In this document: piece by piece, positions 50,966 to 59,905 of the stretch
Layout: each line of letters starts with the position of its first letter
Position numbering within the stretch: position 1 is the stretch's first letter
Origin: Streptomyces sp. MUM 178J
Lineage (GTDB): Bacteria > Actinomycetota > Actinomycetes > Streptomycetales > Streptomycetaceae
Assembly: GCF_022414575.1 (NCBI RefSeq)
Contig: NZ_JADWYQ010000004.1
Coordinates: 62,001-126,000 of the forward strand
DNA length: 64,000 nt
Direction: 5' to 3'
Made by a program: the position numbers and the translations under genes
Notes under the pieces: model-generated
What the model was told of the DNA's origin: nothing
Databases searched by the model: none
The model's input: only the letters and a program-made list of their open reading frames with translations

Positions 50966-53095
50966 GTGGGCGGCACGGGGCGATGGCGGACGGCGGGCAG
51001 GGCCCTGCTGCGCGTGACCCTGGTGTGGGCGGCGTCCACGGTCACCATGCTGGCGCTCGCCGGGCTGCTACCCGACTTCGAACTCCAGTCACCCGACGGC
51101 GACAGCATCACCCGGACCGCAGTCACCGCCGTCTGGGGCGCGGGCGCTTTCGGTCTGCTCACCGCGCTGGTGTGGCCGGTCGTCGTACGCGCGCTGCTGC
51201 TGGTGCCCGCCCTGGTCCTGGGCATGCTCGTCTTCTTCCTCAACGGATCCCTGCTGCTGATCGCCCTCTGGCTGATCCCGGACGGCCGCGGGGCCGCCGA
51301 CCCGGAGACCGCGGTCGTCGTCGCGGCCGTGATGTCCGCCGTGGCCTCCGCCACCTCCACCGCCCTGGCCGTGCGCGACGACGACGCCTACCGCCGCAGG
51401 CTCTACCGGCTCGCCCACCGCCGCGACCGGCGGCGCGGCCTGAGCGGCGCGGAAGGCGACGGCGAGGAGCAGCCGCCCGGCACGGTCTTCGTCCAGCTCG
51501 ACGGCGTCGGCTGCGAGGTGCTGCGGCGCGCCGCGGCCGACGGCGTGATGCCGACCGTCGCCGAGTGGCTGGACACCACGCATCGGCTCACCCCCTGGCA
51601 CACGGACTGGTCCTCCCAGACCGGCGCCAGCCAGCTCGGCATACTGCACGGCACCACCTACGACGTGCCCGCCTTCCGCTGGTACGAGAAGGACCGCGGC
51701 CGGCTGATGGTGAGCAACCGGCCCGCCAGCGCGGGCGAACTCCAGCGCCGCGCCGTCGAACGCACAGGCGACGCCGGGCTGCTCGCCTCCGACGGGGCCA
51801 GCCGCGGCAACCTGTTCAGCGGCGGCGCCGACCAGCTCGCCCTGGTGCTCTCCGTGGCGGCGCGCCGCGGCCGGGCGAACCGCTCCCGCGCCGGCTACTT
51901 CGCCTACTTCTCCGACCCCGCCAACGCGGTCCGCACCGCGGTGTCCTTCGTCGCCGAGGTGCTCCGCGAGATCGGCCAGTCGACCCGGTCCCGGATGCGC
52001 GGCGACCGGCCCAGGGTCGGCCGCGGCGGGCTCTACCCCTTCATCCGGGCCTTCGCCACCGTCGTCGAACGCGATGTGGTGGTCGCCGCGGTGATGGGCG
52101 ACATGCTCGCCGGGCGCAGCGCCGTCTACGCCGACCTCGTCGCCTATGACGAGGTGGCCCACCACTCCGGGCCGCACAGCAAGGACGCCTCGACGGTGCT
52201 GGAGCGCCTCGACCGGTCGCTCGCGCTGATCGCCAAGGTCGCCGAGCACGCGCCGCGCCGCTACCGGATCGTGGTGCTGTCCGACCACGGCCAGAGTCCC
52301 GGCGAGACCTTCGAAGCCGCGTACGGGCTGACGCTGAAGGATCTCGTACGGGCCGGCTGCGGACTGCCGGTGTCCCGGCGCGCCGAACGCTCCAAGAGCG
52401 GCGCGGAGGCGCGTGACGCTGCCCGGGACGCCCTGCGCAGCGCCCTGCACCGCACGGTCGACGAGGGCGCGGAGGAGGAGCCCCCCACCGGCTCGGAGCC
52501 CATGGTGCTCGCCTCCGGGAATCTGGCGCTGATCTCCTTCCCCGACACCGATGAGCGGCTTAGCCGCGAGCAGATCGACCGCCGCCACCCCGCGCTGCTG
52601 CGGACCCTGGCCAACCATCCGGGCATCGGGTTCCTGCTGGTGCGCAGCGAGAAGCACGGCTCGGTGGCGCTCGGGCGGGACGGCACGGCCACACCGCTGG
52701 CCGAACTCGCCGACGATATACCGCCCCTGACGGGTTTCGGGCGCGGATCGGCCGCCGCCGTACGCCGCACCGACGGCTTCCCGCATGTCGCCGACATCAT
52801 GGTCAACTCGATGTACGACCCGGTTGCCGGCACGGTGCACGCCTTCGAGCCGCAGATCGGCTCGCACGGCGGTCTGGGCGGGGAGCAGTCCCATGCGTTC
52901 CTGCTGTCCCCGGCGGAGCTGTCCGCGCCGGTGGCGGACGGCGCGGAGCTGGTCGGCGCGGAGCAGCTGCACCGGGTGCTGCGCCGCTGGCTGGCGGAGG
53001 GCCGCGGGCCGGGGCACGGACCGCGGATACCCGCCGCGGGCACGGACGACGCCGGCGCCGCCGAGCCCTCGGCTCCCGCGCCGACGTCACCATAA
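50966..53095 (+). CDS. Membrane-anchored alkaline-phosphatase-superfamily protein with holin-like N-terminus
   Basis: 709-residue protein. Residues about 10-135 hold four hydrophobic segments of the kind annotated as phage holin/PVL-like (LVWAASTVTMLALAGLLPDF, GAFGLLTALVWPVVVRALLLVPALVLGMLVFF). From about 170 follows a phosphodiesterase/alkaline-phosphatase fold: FVQLDGVGCEVLRRA (metal Asp, residue 176), QTGASQLGILHG (nucleophile near 218), AYDEVAHHSG, VLSDHGQSPG (Asp and His near 438) and GSHGG near 632. The catalytic domain should be next to the membrane and hydrolyse a phosphodiester or phosphate. The start at GTG 50966 is tentative. Confidence 0.83.
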   Translation: MGGTGRWRTAGRALLRVTLVWAASTVTMLALAGLLPDFELQSPDGDSITRTAVTAVWGAGAFGLLTALVWPVVVRALLLVPALVLGMLVFFLNGSLLLIALWLIPDGRGAADPETAVVVAAVMSAVASATSTALAVRDDDAYRRRLYRLAHRRDRRRGLSGAEGDGEEQPPGTVFVQLDGVGCEVLRRAAADGVMPTVAEWLDTTHRLTPWHTDWSSQTGASQLGILHGTTYDVPAFRWYEKDRGRLMVSNRPASAGELQRRAVERTGDAGLLASDGASRGNLFSGGADQLALVLSVAARRGRANRSRAGYFAYFSDPANAVRTAVSFVAEVLREIGQSTRSRMRGDRPRVGRGGLYPFIRAFATVVERDVVVAAVMGDMLAGRSAVYADLVAYDEVAHHSGPHSKDASTVLERLDRSLALIAKVAEHAPRRYRIVVLSDHGQSPGETFEAAYGLTLKDLVRAGCGLPVSRRAERSKSGAEARDAARDALRSALHRTVDEGAEEEPPTGSEPMVLASGNLALISFPDTDERLSREQIDRRHPALLRTLANHPGIGFLLVRSEKHGSVALGRDGTATPLAELADDIPPLTGFGRGSAAAVRRTDGFPHVADIMVNSMYDPVAGTVHAFEPQIGSHGGLGGEQSHAFLLSPAELSAPVADGAELVGAEQLHRVLRRWLAEGRGPGHGPRIPAAGTDDAGAAEPSAPAPTSP

Positions 53096-53171
53096 GCCCG
53101 TCGCGGCGAGCGCGCCGCTCCGCCGCCGCGTCCGCTCCCGCGCGAACGCTCTGTGTTGCGCGGGCGACGGT

Positions 53172-53181
53172 GTGACGTCAC
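53172..53181. promoter_or_regulatory. GTGACGTCAC palindrome upstream of the RsbW-like gene
   Basis: Exact 10-base palindrome in the 176-base gap, 90 bases before the start of the ATPase gene, followed by a relatively AT-rich stretch (CCTGTTAATGACCCATAAGC) that could hold the promoter. No known binding protein is assigned. Confidence 0.35.
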
Positions 53182-53271
53182 CCTGTTAATGACCCATAAG
53201 CGACACACGCTCACTCTTCGCACTCGGGGCTCAGAGCCGAACGGGTGGCAGGTCGCGGTGAGGAGCTGGTC

Positions 53272-53808
53272 ATGGACCACCAGTCCGCCTGCCGCTACAC
53301 CTTGGACGTGCAGGCATCCATCGAGCGGATCCCCCAGATCCGGCGCATTCTCGCGGCGCATCTCCGATACTGGAGTCTCGACGCGCACATCGCGCCGGTC
53401 TGCCGCGCCGTCGACGAACTCGTCGGCAATGTCGTGCGGCATGTGACCGGCGACAAGAGCTGCGTCGTGGAACTCCGCTGGACCGGCCGCCATGTGATCG
53501 CCTCCGTCGCGGACACCGATCGCCGGATGCCCAAACTGACCAGTCCGCACCCGGCGAGGGGTGGGCTGGCCACGGTCGCCGCCCTCAGCGACAGCTGGGG
53601 GACGTGCGCCACCGCGACCGGCAAGGTGATCTGGTTCAGCAGACGCGTGAAGGCCGCTCAGCGGGTGCCGCGGTCCTCGCTCGTTCCGCTCGACGCCGTA
53701 CGGGAGTTCAGGCCGCTGCCCGCGAAGCCGCTGCCCGCGGAGCCGGCCCCCGCGGAGCCGGCCTCCGCCGCGGCGGACCGCGTACTGGAGACGACAGTGG
53801 TCAACTGA
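53272..53808 (+). CDS. RsbW-like ATP-binding anti-sigma/regulatory protein
   Basis: 178-residue HATPase_c protein of the serine-kinase anti-sigma factor type. N-box CRAVDELVGNVVRHVTGDK (residues 43-61), then VIASVADTDRRMPKLTS and GRGL-equivalent ARGGLATVAALSDSWG. In Streptomyces dozens of these control sigma-B-like and developmental sigma factors with PP2C and STAS partners. Here none of these lies adjacent. The C-terminal 40 residues are Pro/Ala/Glu-repeat (KPLPAEPAPAEPASA). ATG 53272 has GAGGAG 7 bases upstream. Confidence 0.9.
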   Translation: MDHQSACRYTLDVQASIERIPQIRRILAAHLRYWSLDAHIAPVCRAVDELVGNVVRHVTGDKSCVVELRWTGRHVIASVADTDRRMPKLTSPHPARGGLATVAALSDSWGTCATATGKVIWFSRRVKAAQRVPRSSLVPLDAVREFRPLPAKPLPAEPAPAEPASAAADRVLETTVVN

Positions 53809-53873
53809 CCCGGTCCGCGAGGGATGTGACACCGGGTTTTGGACCGACGCGCGATCGTCAATACGATCCGCGG

Positions 53874-55166
53874 ATGATCACAAGAAAACGGCTTGCGGCC
53901 GGGGTGTGCGGGCTGCTCGCCACCCTCGCCGTCGGGCTCTTCCCCTCCGGAGCGGCCGCCGACGCCGCCGATGCCGAACCCTCCTCGGGACCAGCGCCGA
54001 AGGTCGACCTCGTCCTCGACGTCAGCGGCTCCATGCGCACCCGCGACATCGACGGACAGAGCCGGATGGCCGCCGCGAAGCAGGCCTTCAACGAGGTGCT
54101 CGACGCCGTACCCGAAGAGGTGCGGCTCGGCATCCGCACGCTCGGCGCGAACTACCCGGGCGAGGACCGCAAGCTTGGCTGCAAGGACACCCGGCAGCTC
54201 TACCCGGTCGGACCGCTGGACCGCACCGAGGCGAAGACCGCCGTCGGCACGCTCGCTCCCACCGGCTGGACGCCGATCGGACCCGCGCTCCTCGGCGCGG
54301 CCGAGGACCTCGAGGGAGGCGACGGCACCCGGCGGATCGTGCTCATCACGGACGGCGAGGACACCTGCGCGCCGCTCGACCCGTGCGAAGTCGCCCGGGA
54401 CATCGCCGCCAAGGGCATACATCTCGTCATCGACACGCTCGGGCTCGTCCCCGACGCCAAGACCCGCCGCCAGCTCACCTGCATCGCAGAGGCCACCGGC
54501 GGCACCTACACCTCCGTCCGGCACACCGACGAACTGTCCGGCAGGGTCAGCCAGCTCGTCGACCGCGCCGCCGACCCCGTGGTCACCCCCGTGGCCACTG
54601 AAGGCGCCGCCCAGTGCACGGACGCGCCGCAACTCCGCCCCGGTCTCTACACCGACCGCGAGGAGTTCGGCGAGCACCGCTGGTACCGGGTGGACGTCCC
54701 GCCCGGACGGGAGCTGCGCGCCTCCGTGAGCATCGCGGCGGACCGCGCCGTCGACGACGATTACGGAGTGCTGCTGCGGGCCGTGACCGTGCACGGCCGG
54801 GAGATCGTACGCGGCGCGGAGGCGGGCAACGGCCGCACCGACGTCATCTCCACCGGGCTGCGCTACCCGAAGCCGCCGCTCGACGACGAGGACGACGACG
54901 GCACGGGCGAACCGGCGGCGGAGACCGTCTGCCTCGAAGTCAGCAGCTCCTTCTCGGCCCCCGACGCGGTCAAGAAGACCCCGGGCCTGCCGGTCGAGCT
55001 GGCGATCGACCTGGTGGAAGGCCCCGACGAGGCGTCCGACGTCGCCGCCTTCGGCCTCGGCCGCGGCTGGTGGCCGCTCGCCGTCCTCGCCCTGGCCGGT
55101 CTGCTCACCGGACTGCTCTGGGGCTGGATCTCACGCTGGCGCGTCGCCGTCTGGAGGACCCACTGA
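53874..55166 (+). CDS. Secreted, membrane-tethered von Willebrand factor A domain protein
   Basis: 430-residue exported protein: signal peptide 1-30 (MITRKRLAAGVCGLLATLAVGLF then AAADA), VWA domain about 43-220 with an intact metal-ion-dependent adhesion site DVSGSM and later TGWTPIG and ITDGEDTC. A beta-sandwich, pre-peptidase-like domain follows (about 240-390, LRPGLYTDREEFGEHRWYRVDVPPGREL), then one C-terminal membrane helix near 400-420 with a short basic tail. It probably sits outside the membrane and binds a ligand or the partner below. Its stop overlaps the next start (TGATG). Confidence 0.87.
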   Translation: MITRKRLAAGVCGLLATLAVGLFPSGAAADAADAEPSSGPAPKVDLVLDVSGSMRTRDIDGQSRMAAAKQAFNEVLDAVPEEVRLGIRTLGANYPGEDRKLGCKDTRQLYPVGPLDRTEAKTAVGTLAPTGWTPIGPALLGAAEDLEGGDGTRRIVLITDGEDTCAPLDPCEVARDIAAKGIHLVIDTLGLVPDAKTRRQLTCIAEATGGTYTSVRHTDELSGRVSQLVDRAADPVVTPVATEGAAQCTDAPQLRPGLYTDREEFGEHRWYRVDVPPGRELRASVSIAADRAVDDDYGVLLRAVTVHGREIVRGAEAGNGRTDVISTGLRYPKPPLDDEDDDGTGEPAAETVCLEVSSSFSAPDAVKKTPGLPVELAIDLVEGPDEASDVAAFGLGRGWWPLAVLALAGLLTGLLWGWISRWRVAVWRTH

Positions 55167-55933
55167 TGCGCGTGTTCACCCGCATGGCGGCACTGTCCCT
55201 CGCGGCGGCCGCGCTGCTGACCACCGCCGCACCCGCCCTGGCCGACGACGCCGAGCCCGCGGCCGGTCCGACGGAGGCGGGCACCTCCTTCCGTACCGCG
55301 ACGACGGTCGAGCAGGGTCGGCCCGCCACCGCGCAGGGGTCCACGGGCGACTACCTCTACTGGTCCTTCCCCGCGGACGCCGGACAGCGCCCCGTGATCG
55401 AGGCTGAGGTCACGCTGCCCGAGGCCGCGAGCCGCCACGGCGCGGCGACCTGGCGGCTCGACGCCTACGACGGGCTGCGCCGCCACCAGCCCTGCAAATA
55501 CGGCATGCCCAGCCGTACGGCCGCGCAGGACGCCTCCTCCGTCAAGCTGACCTGCACCCTGCGCACCGTGCGCTCCTGGGCGGACACCTGGTCGAACGAG
55601 CCGCTCCCCGGCACGTACTACATCCGTCTCACCGTCGCCCGGCTGCCCGAGGAGGACCTCGGGCAGCCGGTGACCGCCCGGATCGAGGCGACCTCTGCCG
55701 AACGCGGCGGCGCCTACGCGGTGGACGGCGTCCTCGGCGCGCCCCTCGTGCCCGGCGCCGGGACGGAAGGGGACGACGCCGCGGCGCCGGAGGGCGGCTG
55801 GTCCTCCGGATGGTGGACGGACCGGTGGATCTGGACGGCCGCGGGCGGTCTGGTCGCGGCGCTGGCGGGTGTCTGGGGTCACCGCCTGACCCGCGCCCGC
55901 GGCCGCCCGCCGCAGGCCCCGACCAGGGCCTGA
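55166..55933 (+). CDS. Secreted membrane-tethered beta-sandwich protein, partner of the VWA protein
   Basis: 255-residue protein with signal peptide 1-26 (MRVFTRMAALSLAAAALLTTA then APALADD), a single domain about 37-190 whose opening (TSFRTATTVEQGRPATAQGSTGDYLYWSFPADAGQRPVIEAEVTL) resembles the second domain of the preceding VWA protein, one C-terminal membrane helix (IWTAAGGLVAALAGVWG) and a basic tail. Two cysteines (CKYG, LTCTL) could form a disulphide. Translationally coupled to the VWA gene with GGAGGACC upstream. No family name is recognised with certainty; the pre-peptidase C-terminal-like fold is an inference. Confidence 0.82.
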   Translation: MRVFTRMAALSLAAAALLTTAAPALADDAEPAAGPTEAGTSFRTATTVEQGRPATAQGSTGDYLYWSFPADAGQRPVIEAEVTLPEAASRHGAATWRLDAYDGLRRHQPCKYGMPSRTAAQDASSVKLTCTLRTVRSWADTWSNEPLPGTYYIRLTVARLPEEDLGQPVTARIEATSAERGGAYAVDGVLGAPLVPGAGTEGDDAAAPEGGWSSGWWTDRWIWTAAGGLVAALAGVWGHRLTRARGRPPQAPTRA

Positions 55934-56330
55934 TCCCCTTCCCCGGGGGCGGAGCCCCCGGCCCCCACGCGGGGCTCCGCCCCCGGCTCCCACGCGGGGC
56001 TCCGCCCCCGGACCCCCGCGCCTCAATCGCCGGCGGGGCTTGGTGGTGCTGCTTGCGCGCCTCAAGCGTCGACGGGCTTGAGGCGCGGGCCCCGCGTCGG
56101 GGCCCCGTTCGGGAGTGGGCCCCTGACGCCGCGGGGCGTCAGGGGTACGCCGACGAGTGGGCGAGCAGGGCGGGTTCGCGCCGGCCCGGCAGTCGTCGCT
56201 CACGGCGCCCGCGTAGCAGCGGCCCCGCTCAGGGGGGCGTGTTCCGGCCGGAGGGAGCGGTTTCGGTGATGGCGATGTCCCGACCGCAGTACGACGGCCG
56301 CGTCGGCGGGGCGTGACGCGGGCGGGCAGA
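55934..56330. other. 397-bp convergent intergenic region rich in dispersed repeat
   Basis: No gene seen. It contains copy D of the dispersed element plus two tandem CGGGGCTCCGCCCC-type units (55965-56012), which fold into stacked hairpins and probably end transcription from both sides. A second CCTCAAGCG stretch is near 56060. Confidence 0.6.
55995..56040. repeat. Dispersed intergenic repeat, copy D
   Basis: Matches copy A (26812-26857) over 46 bases with two mismatches; core GCGCCTCAATCGCCGGCGGG. Preceded by a tandem half-copy of its CGGGGCTCCGCCCCCGG hairpin part at 55969-55985. Confidence 0.75.
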
Positions 56331-56756
56331 TCAGCCGTGGGTCTCCCCGAGCAGCAGGGCGAGTGCCTCCTCCACGTCCATGCCGTCCGCCTCGCCGCCG
56401 GCCGGCACGACGCCGTAGGACCGGACCAGGAAGCTCCGCAGGGCCGCCGTGCCGAACCGGAGCAGCGCCACCCCTTCGGGGGAGCGCAGCTCCACCATGG
56501 TCTGGGCGGGTCCCCACGGCCAGATGTGCACATCGCCGGCGCCCGACGGGCTGCTCAGCCCGGACTCCAGCAGACTGCGGGCGAAGACCCAGGTCACGCC
56601 GGTGTCGGCGAGGGACGCCTCGGCCGGGAAGTCCATGCGCATCGCGTAAGGGTCCTCGGCGGTGTACCGCAGCCGCACCGGAATGGCGGGGCCGGTGTGC
56701 GGGGCGGCATCGTTGATGAGCCGGGCCGGGACCGACTGCGCGACGGTGGAGGACAT
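56331..56756 (-). CDS. SsgA-like sporulation/cell division protein (SALP)
   Basis: 141-residue SsgA-family protein, unique to morphologically complex actinomycetes, where SALPs guide septum and peptidoglycan placement. Signatures: LRYTAEDPYAMRMDFPAE, VTWVFARSLLESGLSSPSGAGDVHIWPW, and ELRSPEGVALLRFGTAALRSFLVRSYGVVPAG. Sequence differs from SsgA and SsgB, so it is one of the other paralogues (ssgC-G group), which one cannot be told. ATG 56756 has AAGGAG 8 bases upstream. Single gene. Confidence 0.95.
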   Translation of the reverse strand: MSSTVAQSVPARLINDAAPHTGPAIPVRLRYTAEDPYAMRMDFPAEASLADTGVTWVFARSLLESGLSSPSGAGDVHIWPWGPAQTMVELRSPEGVALLRFGTAALRSFLVRSYGVVPAGGEADGMDVEEALALLLGETHG

Positions 56757-56992
56757 CGACTCGCTCCTTTGGCTGCGGGCGTCCATGAGACAGGTCCACA
56801 GGGTGCGAACGGACCCTGTTCTCCTTACGACGCCGCCAAGGGCGGAGCGATTACAGGCGACCCATGAGTAGGTGATGTGATCTGCATCACTCGGCGAAGA
56901 AGCCCCGGCCGGCACGGGGGCCACCGGCCGGGGCGGTCTGTGTAGATGAAGCTTAAATCATCATGCTGTGGCCCCCTGCGCCGGGGGTGCGG

Positions 56993-58057
56993 CTACCGCT
57001 GCCCGCCTCTCGGCGCCACGGAGGCCAGCACGGACGGCAGCGGGTGCCAGTCGGCGGAGACGACGCTGGCGTGCCGGCCGGCCAGCAGAGAGACCCGGTC
57101 CCGGGCCTCGGCCTCCGTCGGCCGGACGGCGTCGATGGCGGGCGCTACGTTGTGGGCGGAGGTCATGACGACCAGATAGCGGTTCCGGTCGTACCAGGCG
57201 GTGTCGATCGAGCCTCCCGCGTATGCGTTCGCGTCGCCGTCGAAGACGACGAACCAGGGGCGCAGCCCGGCGTCCGCGTACCGCGCGCGCGGATCGCCCG
57301 AGGCGGCTCCGTGCACCGCCGGGAACGCGGCCGCCTCGCCGAGTCGGCCCGCCGCCTTCAGGGAACGCAGATGCATGGCGTACTCGCGGTCGGTCCACAG
57401 TGAGTCGAAGGGGTTCCGCTCCTCGAGCGTTCCGGGGATCAGCTCGACGACGAACCTGCCCGCCATCGCCGAGCGGCTCGGCCAGCTGTCCGCCCGGACC
57501 GCTGTGTCCAGGTCGGGATGGCCGCCGGCCAGATCGGCCGGGCGGAAGAGGGCGTCGCCCAGGCGGGCGGTGAGCAGCGCGTCGAGCGCGGCGGGGCCGC
57601 GCCCGCGCTTCCCCTGGAAGCCGTCCTTCATCTCGATCTTGATGAGAATCGGACGGTGGCCGGGGTTGGCGTCGTGCCAGGCCCGCATGTCGGCGAGGCA
57701 GCCGCCGAGGTCCTGGTTCCTAGCCCGGGTGCGCAACTGGTCCGCGTGGGCGGCGTTCTCGCAGTTGTTGTCGTTGCCGAAGGGGTTGCTGTGCGAGACG
57801 CGCCATGAACGGCCCAGCCCATTGGTCCACACGTCGAGTTCGAGCATGCCGGCGCCCGAGTCGAGGGCGTCGGCGAAGTATCCGAACTTGTCCTTCTCAT
57901 ACGCGTTGTGGACGCCCACCCAGGTCGATGCGGCGTAACTCGCTTCGCCGGCGTGCGCGGTGCGGGGCGCGGCGGTCGCCTGGGCGGGTGTGAGCGCGGC
58001 CGCGAGCAGTCCGGTCGCGGCGGCTGCGGTCGCGGCGGCGCGCGAGAGCTTCCCCAT
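56993..58057 (-). CDS. Secreted phosphatidylinositol-specific phospholipase C-like protein
   Basis: 354-residue exported enzyme: signal peptide MGKLSRAAATAAAATGLLAAA then ALTPAQATAAP, followed by a PI-PLC X-domain TIM barrel. Catalytic histidine candidates are in TWVGVHNAYEKDK and RVSHSNPFGND; LDSGAGMLELDVWTN carries acidic residues suited to calcium, as in Streptomyces calcium-dependent PI-PLCs. Other landmarks: ILIKIEMKDGF, GRFVVELIPGTLEE, WFVVFDGDANAYAGG. Likely cleaves phosphatidylinositol or a related phosphodiester outside the cell. Ends 236 bases upstream of the SALP gene on the same strand. Confidence 0.88.
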   Translation of the reverse strand: MGKLSRAAATAAAATGLLAAALTPAQATAAPRTAHAGEASYAASTWVGVHNAYEKDKFGYFADALDSGAGMLELDVWTNGLGRSWRVSHSNPFGNDNNCENAAHADQLRTRARNQDLGGCLADMRAWHDANPGHRPILIKIEMKDGFQGKRGRGPAALDALLTARLGDALFRPADLAGGHPDLDTAVRADSWPSRSAMAGRFVVELIPGTLEERNPFDSLWTDREYAMHLRSLKAAGRLGEAAAFPAVHGAASGDPRARYADAGLRPWFVVFDGDANAYAGGSIDTAWYDRNRYLVVMTSAHNVAPAIDAVRPTEAEARDRVSLLAGRHASVVSADWHPLPSVLASVAPRGGQR

Positions 58058-58284
58058 GGGTCCCCTGTCTGTACGTCGATGGGATGCGGGTGCCTTGAGG
58101 TGGTCATGTCTCCCCCAAGTCGGCTGCATCGTAGGGGAGTTGAGTGAACAAGGGGAGACAGGGGCCAGCCGTCCGCGGGCACGGTCGACACGGCGCGGGC
58201 GCCGATGCGGTCGACGCGGTGCGGGCGCGGCGAGGCAGCGCCCTCCGGCGTGCGGGGAGGTGCGGCGCGGGCGACGATGGGCCC

Positions 58285-59829
58285 ATGCTGTTCGCCCGCC
58301 TCGCCGAGGTCTCGCGCGAGGTCGCCGCCGCCCCGGCCAGATCGCGGAAGACCGCCGCGCTGGCCCGGCTGTTCGCCGTGGCCGGGCCGGAGGAAGCACC
58401 CCTGGTCATCTCGTATCTCGCCGGGCGTGTGCCGCAGGGCCGCATCGGCGTCGGCTGGAGCACCCTCAACGAGCCCGTCCCGCCCGCCGCCGCTCCCTCG
58501 CTGACCGTCACCGAGGTGGACACCGCCCTCGACGCCCTCTCCCGGGTCTCCGGACCCGGCGCGCAGCGCGAGCGCAGAAGGCTGATCGACCGGCTCATGG
58601 GCGCGGCGACCGAGGAGGAACAGCGCTTTCTGCACCGGCTGCTCACCGGGGAGGTGCGCCAGGGCGCCCTGGACGCCATCGCCCTGGAGGCCGTCGCCCG
58701 GGCCGCCGGGGCCCCGCCGGACGAGGTGCGGCGAGCCGTGATGCTGGAGGGCTCGCTGCCCCGCGTCGCCCGGGCCGTCCTCGCCGAGGGGCCGGGGGCG
58801 CTCGGCCGGTTCCGGCTGCGGGTGGGCACCCCGGTGCAGCCGATGCTGGCCCACACCGCCGCCTCCGTCGACGACGCCGTGCGCACCCTCGACGCCGCCT
58901 GCGCCGTCGAGGAGAAGCTCGACGGCATCCGCGTCCAGGTCCACGTCTCCGGCCGCGAGGTGCGGATCTACACCCGCTCGCTCGACGACATCACCGAACG
59001 GCTGCCGGACGTCCGCGCCGCCGCTGCCGGGCTGGCGGGGGACCGGTTCATCCTGGACGGCGAGGTGATCGCCCTCGACGCCGCCGGGCGGCCCGTGGCA
59101 TTCCAGGACGTCGCCTCCCGGGTGGGCTCCCGCGCCGACGTGGTCGCGGCCCATGCCGCGCTGCCGCTCTCGCCGGTGTTCTTCGACGTGCTCGCCGCGG
59201 AGGGCGAGCCCGTGCTCGACCTCCCGGGCGGCGAGCGCCACACCGTGCTGGCTCGGCTCGTCCCCGAGCCGATGCGGGTGCGCCGCGCCGTCGTCGACGA
59301 CCCCGTGTCCGGGGAGCAGATCGCCGCCGCCGAGGAGTTCTTCGCCGAGACGCTGCGCCGCGGCCATGAAGGCGTCCTGGTGAAGTCGCTGGCCGCCCCC
59401 TACAGCGCCGGCCGCCGCGGCCGCTCCTGGCTGAAGGTCAAACCCGTGCACACCCTCGATCTGGTGATCCTCGCCGCCGAATGGGGGCACGGCAGACGCA
59501 CCGGGCTGCTGTCCAACCTCCACCTCGGGGCCCGCGCCGCCGACGGCGGCTTCGTCATGCTCGGCAAGACGTTCAAGGGGCTCACGGACGAGATGCTGAG
59601 CTGGCAGACCGAACGGCTGCGGGAACTCGCCCTCGACGACGACGGATTCACCGTGACCGTACGCCCGGAGCTCGTCGTGGAGATCGCCTACGACGGCGTC
59701 CAGCGCTCCCCGCGCTACCCGGCGGGCGTCACCCTGCGCTTCGCCCGCGTGCTGCGCCACCGCCCCGACAAGCCGGCAGCCGACGCCGACACCGTCGAAC
59801 AGGTCCTCGCCGCACGCAGGAGCGCCTGA
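58285..59829 (+). CDS. ATP-dependent DNA ligase
   Basis: 514-residue ATP-dependent ligase of the archaeal/LigB-like actinobacterial type. An N-terminal helical DNA-binding domain (about 1-190) precedes the adenylation domain, whose nucleotide-attaching lysine is Lys211 in motif I EEKLDGIRVQVH. Further motifs: RSLDDITERLPD, FILDGEVIALD, FFDVLAAEGE, EGVLVKSLAAPYSAGRRGRSWLKVKP, then the oligonucleotide-binding domain ending SPRYPAGVTLRFARV. It is additional to the essential NAD ligase and probably serves repair. ATG 58285 matches the domain start. Confidence 0.93.
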   Translation: MLFARLAEVSREVAAAPARSRKTAALARLFAVAGPEEAPLVISYLAGRVPQGRIGVGWSTLNEPVPPAAAPSLTVTEVDTALDALSRVSGPGAQRERRRLIDRLMGAATEEEQRFLHRLLTGEVRQGALDAIALEAVARAAGAPPDEVRRAVMLEGSLPRVARAVLAEGPGALGRFRLRVGTPVQPMLAHTAASVDDAVRTLDAACAVEEKLDGIRVQVHVSGREVRIYTRSLDDITERLPDVRAAAAGLAGDRFILDGEVIALDAAGRPVAFQDVASRVGSRADVVAAHAALPLSPVFFDVLAAEGEPVLDLPGGERHTVLARLVPEPMRVRRAVVDDPVSGEQIAAAEEFFAETLRRGHEGVLVKSLAAPYSAGRRGRSWLKVKPVHTLDLVILAAEWGHGRRTGLLSNLHLGARAADGGFVMLGKTFKGLTDEMLSWQTERLRELALDDDGFTVTVRPELVVEIAYDGVQRSPRYPAGVTLRFARVLRHRPDKPAADADTVEQVLAARRSA

Positions 59830-59905
59830 AGACGGCAGGGCGGCGCCCGCCCTATGGTGGCTGCCACCGCCGCAGTCCGCCCCGTTTCAGGAAGGGATGC
59901 CGCCC

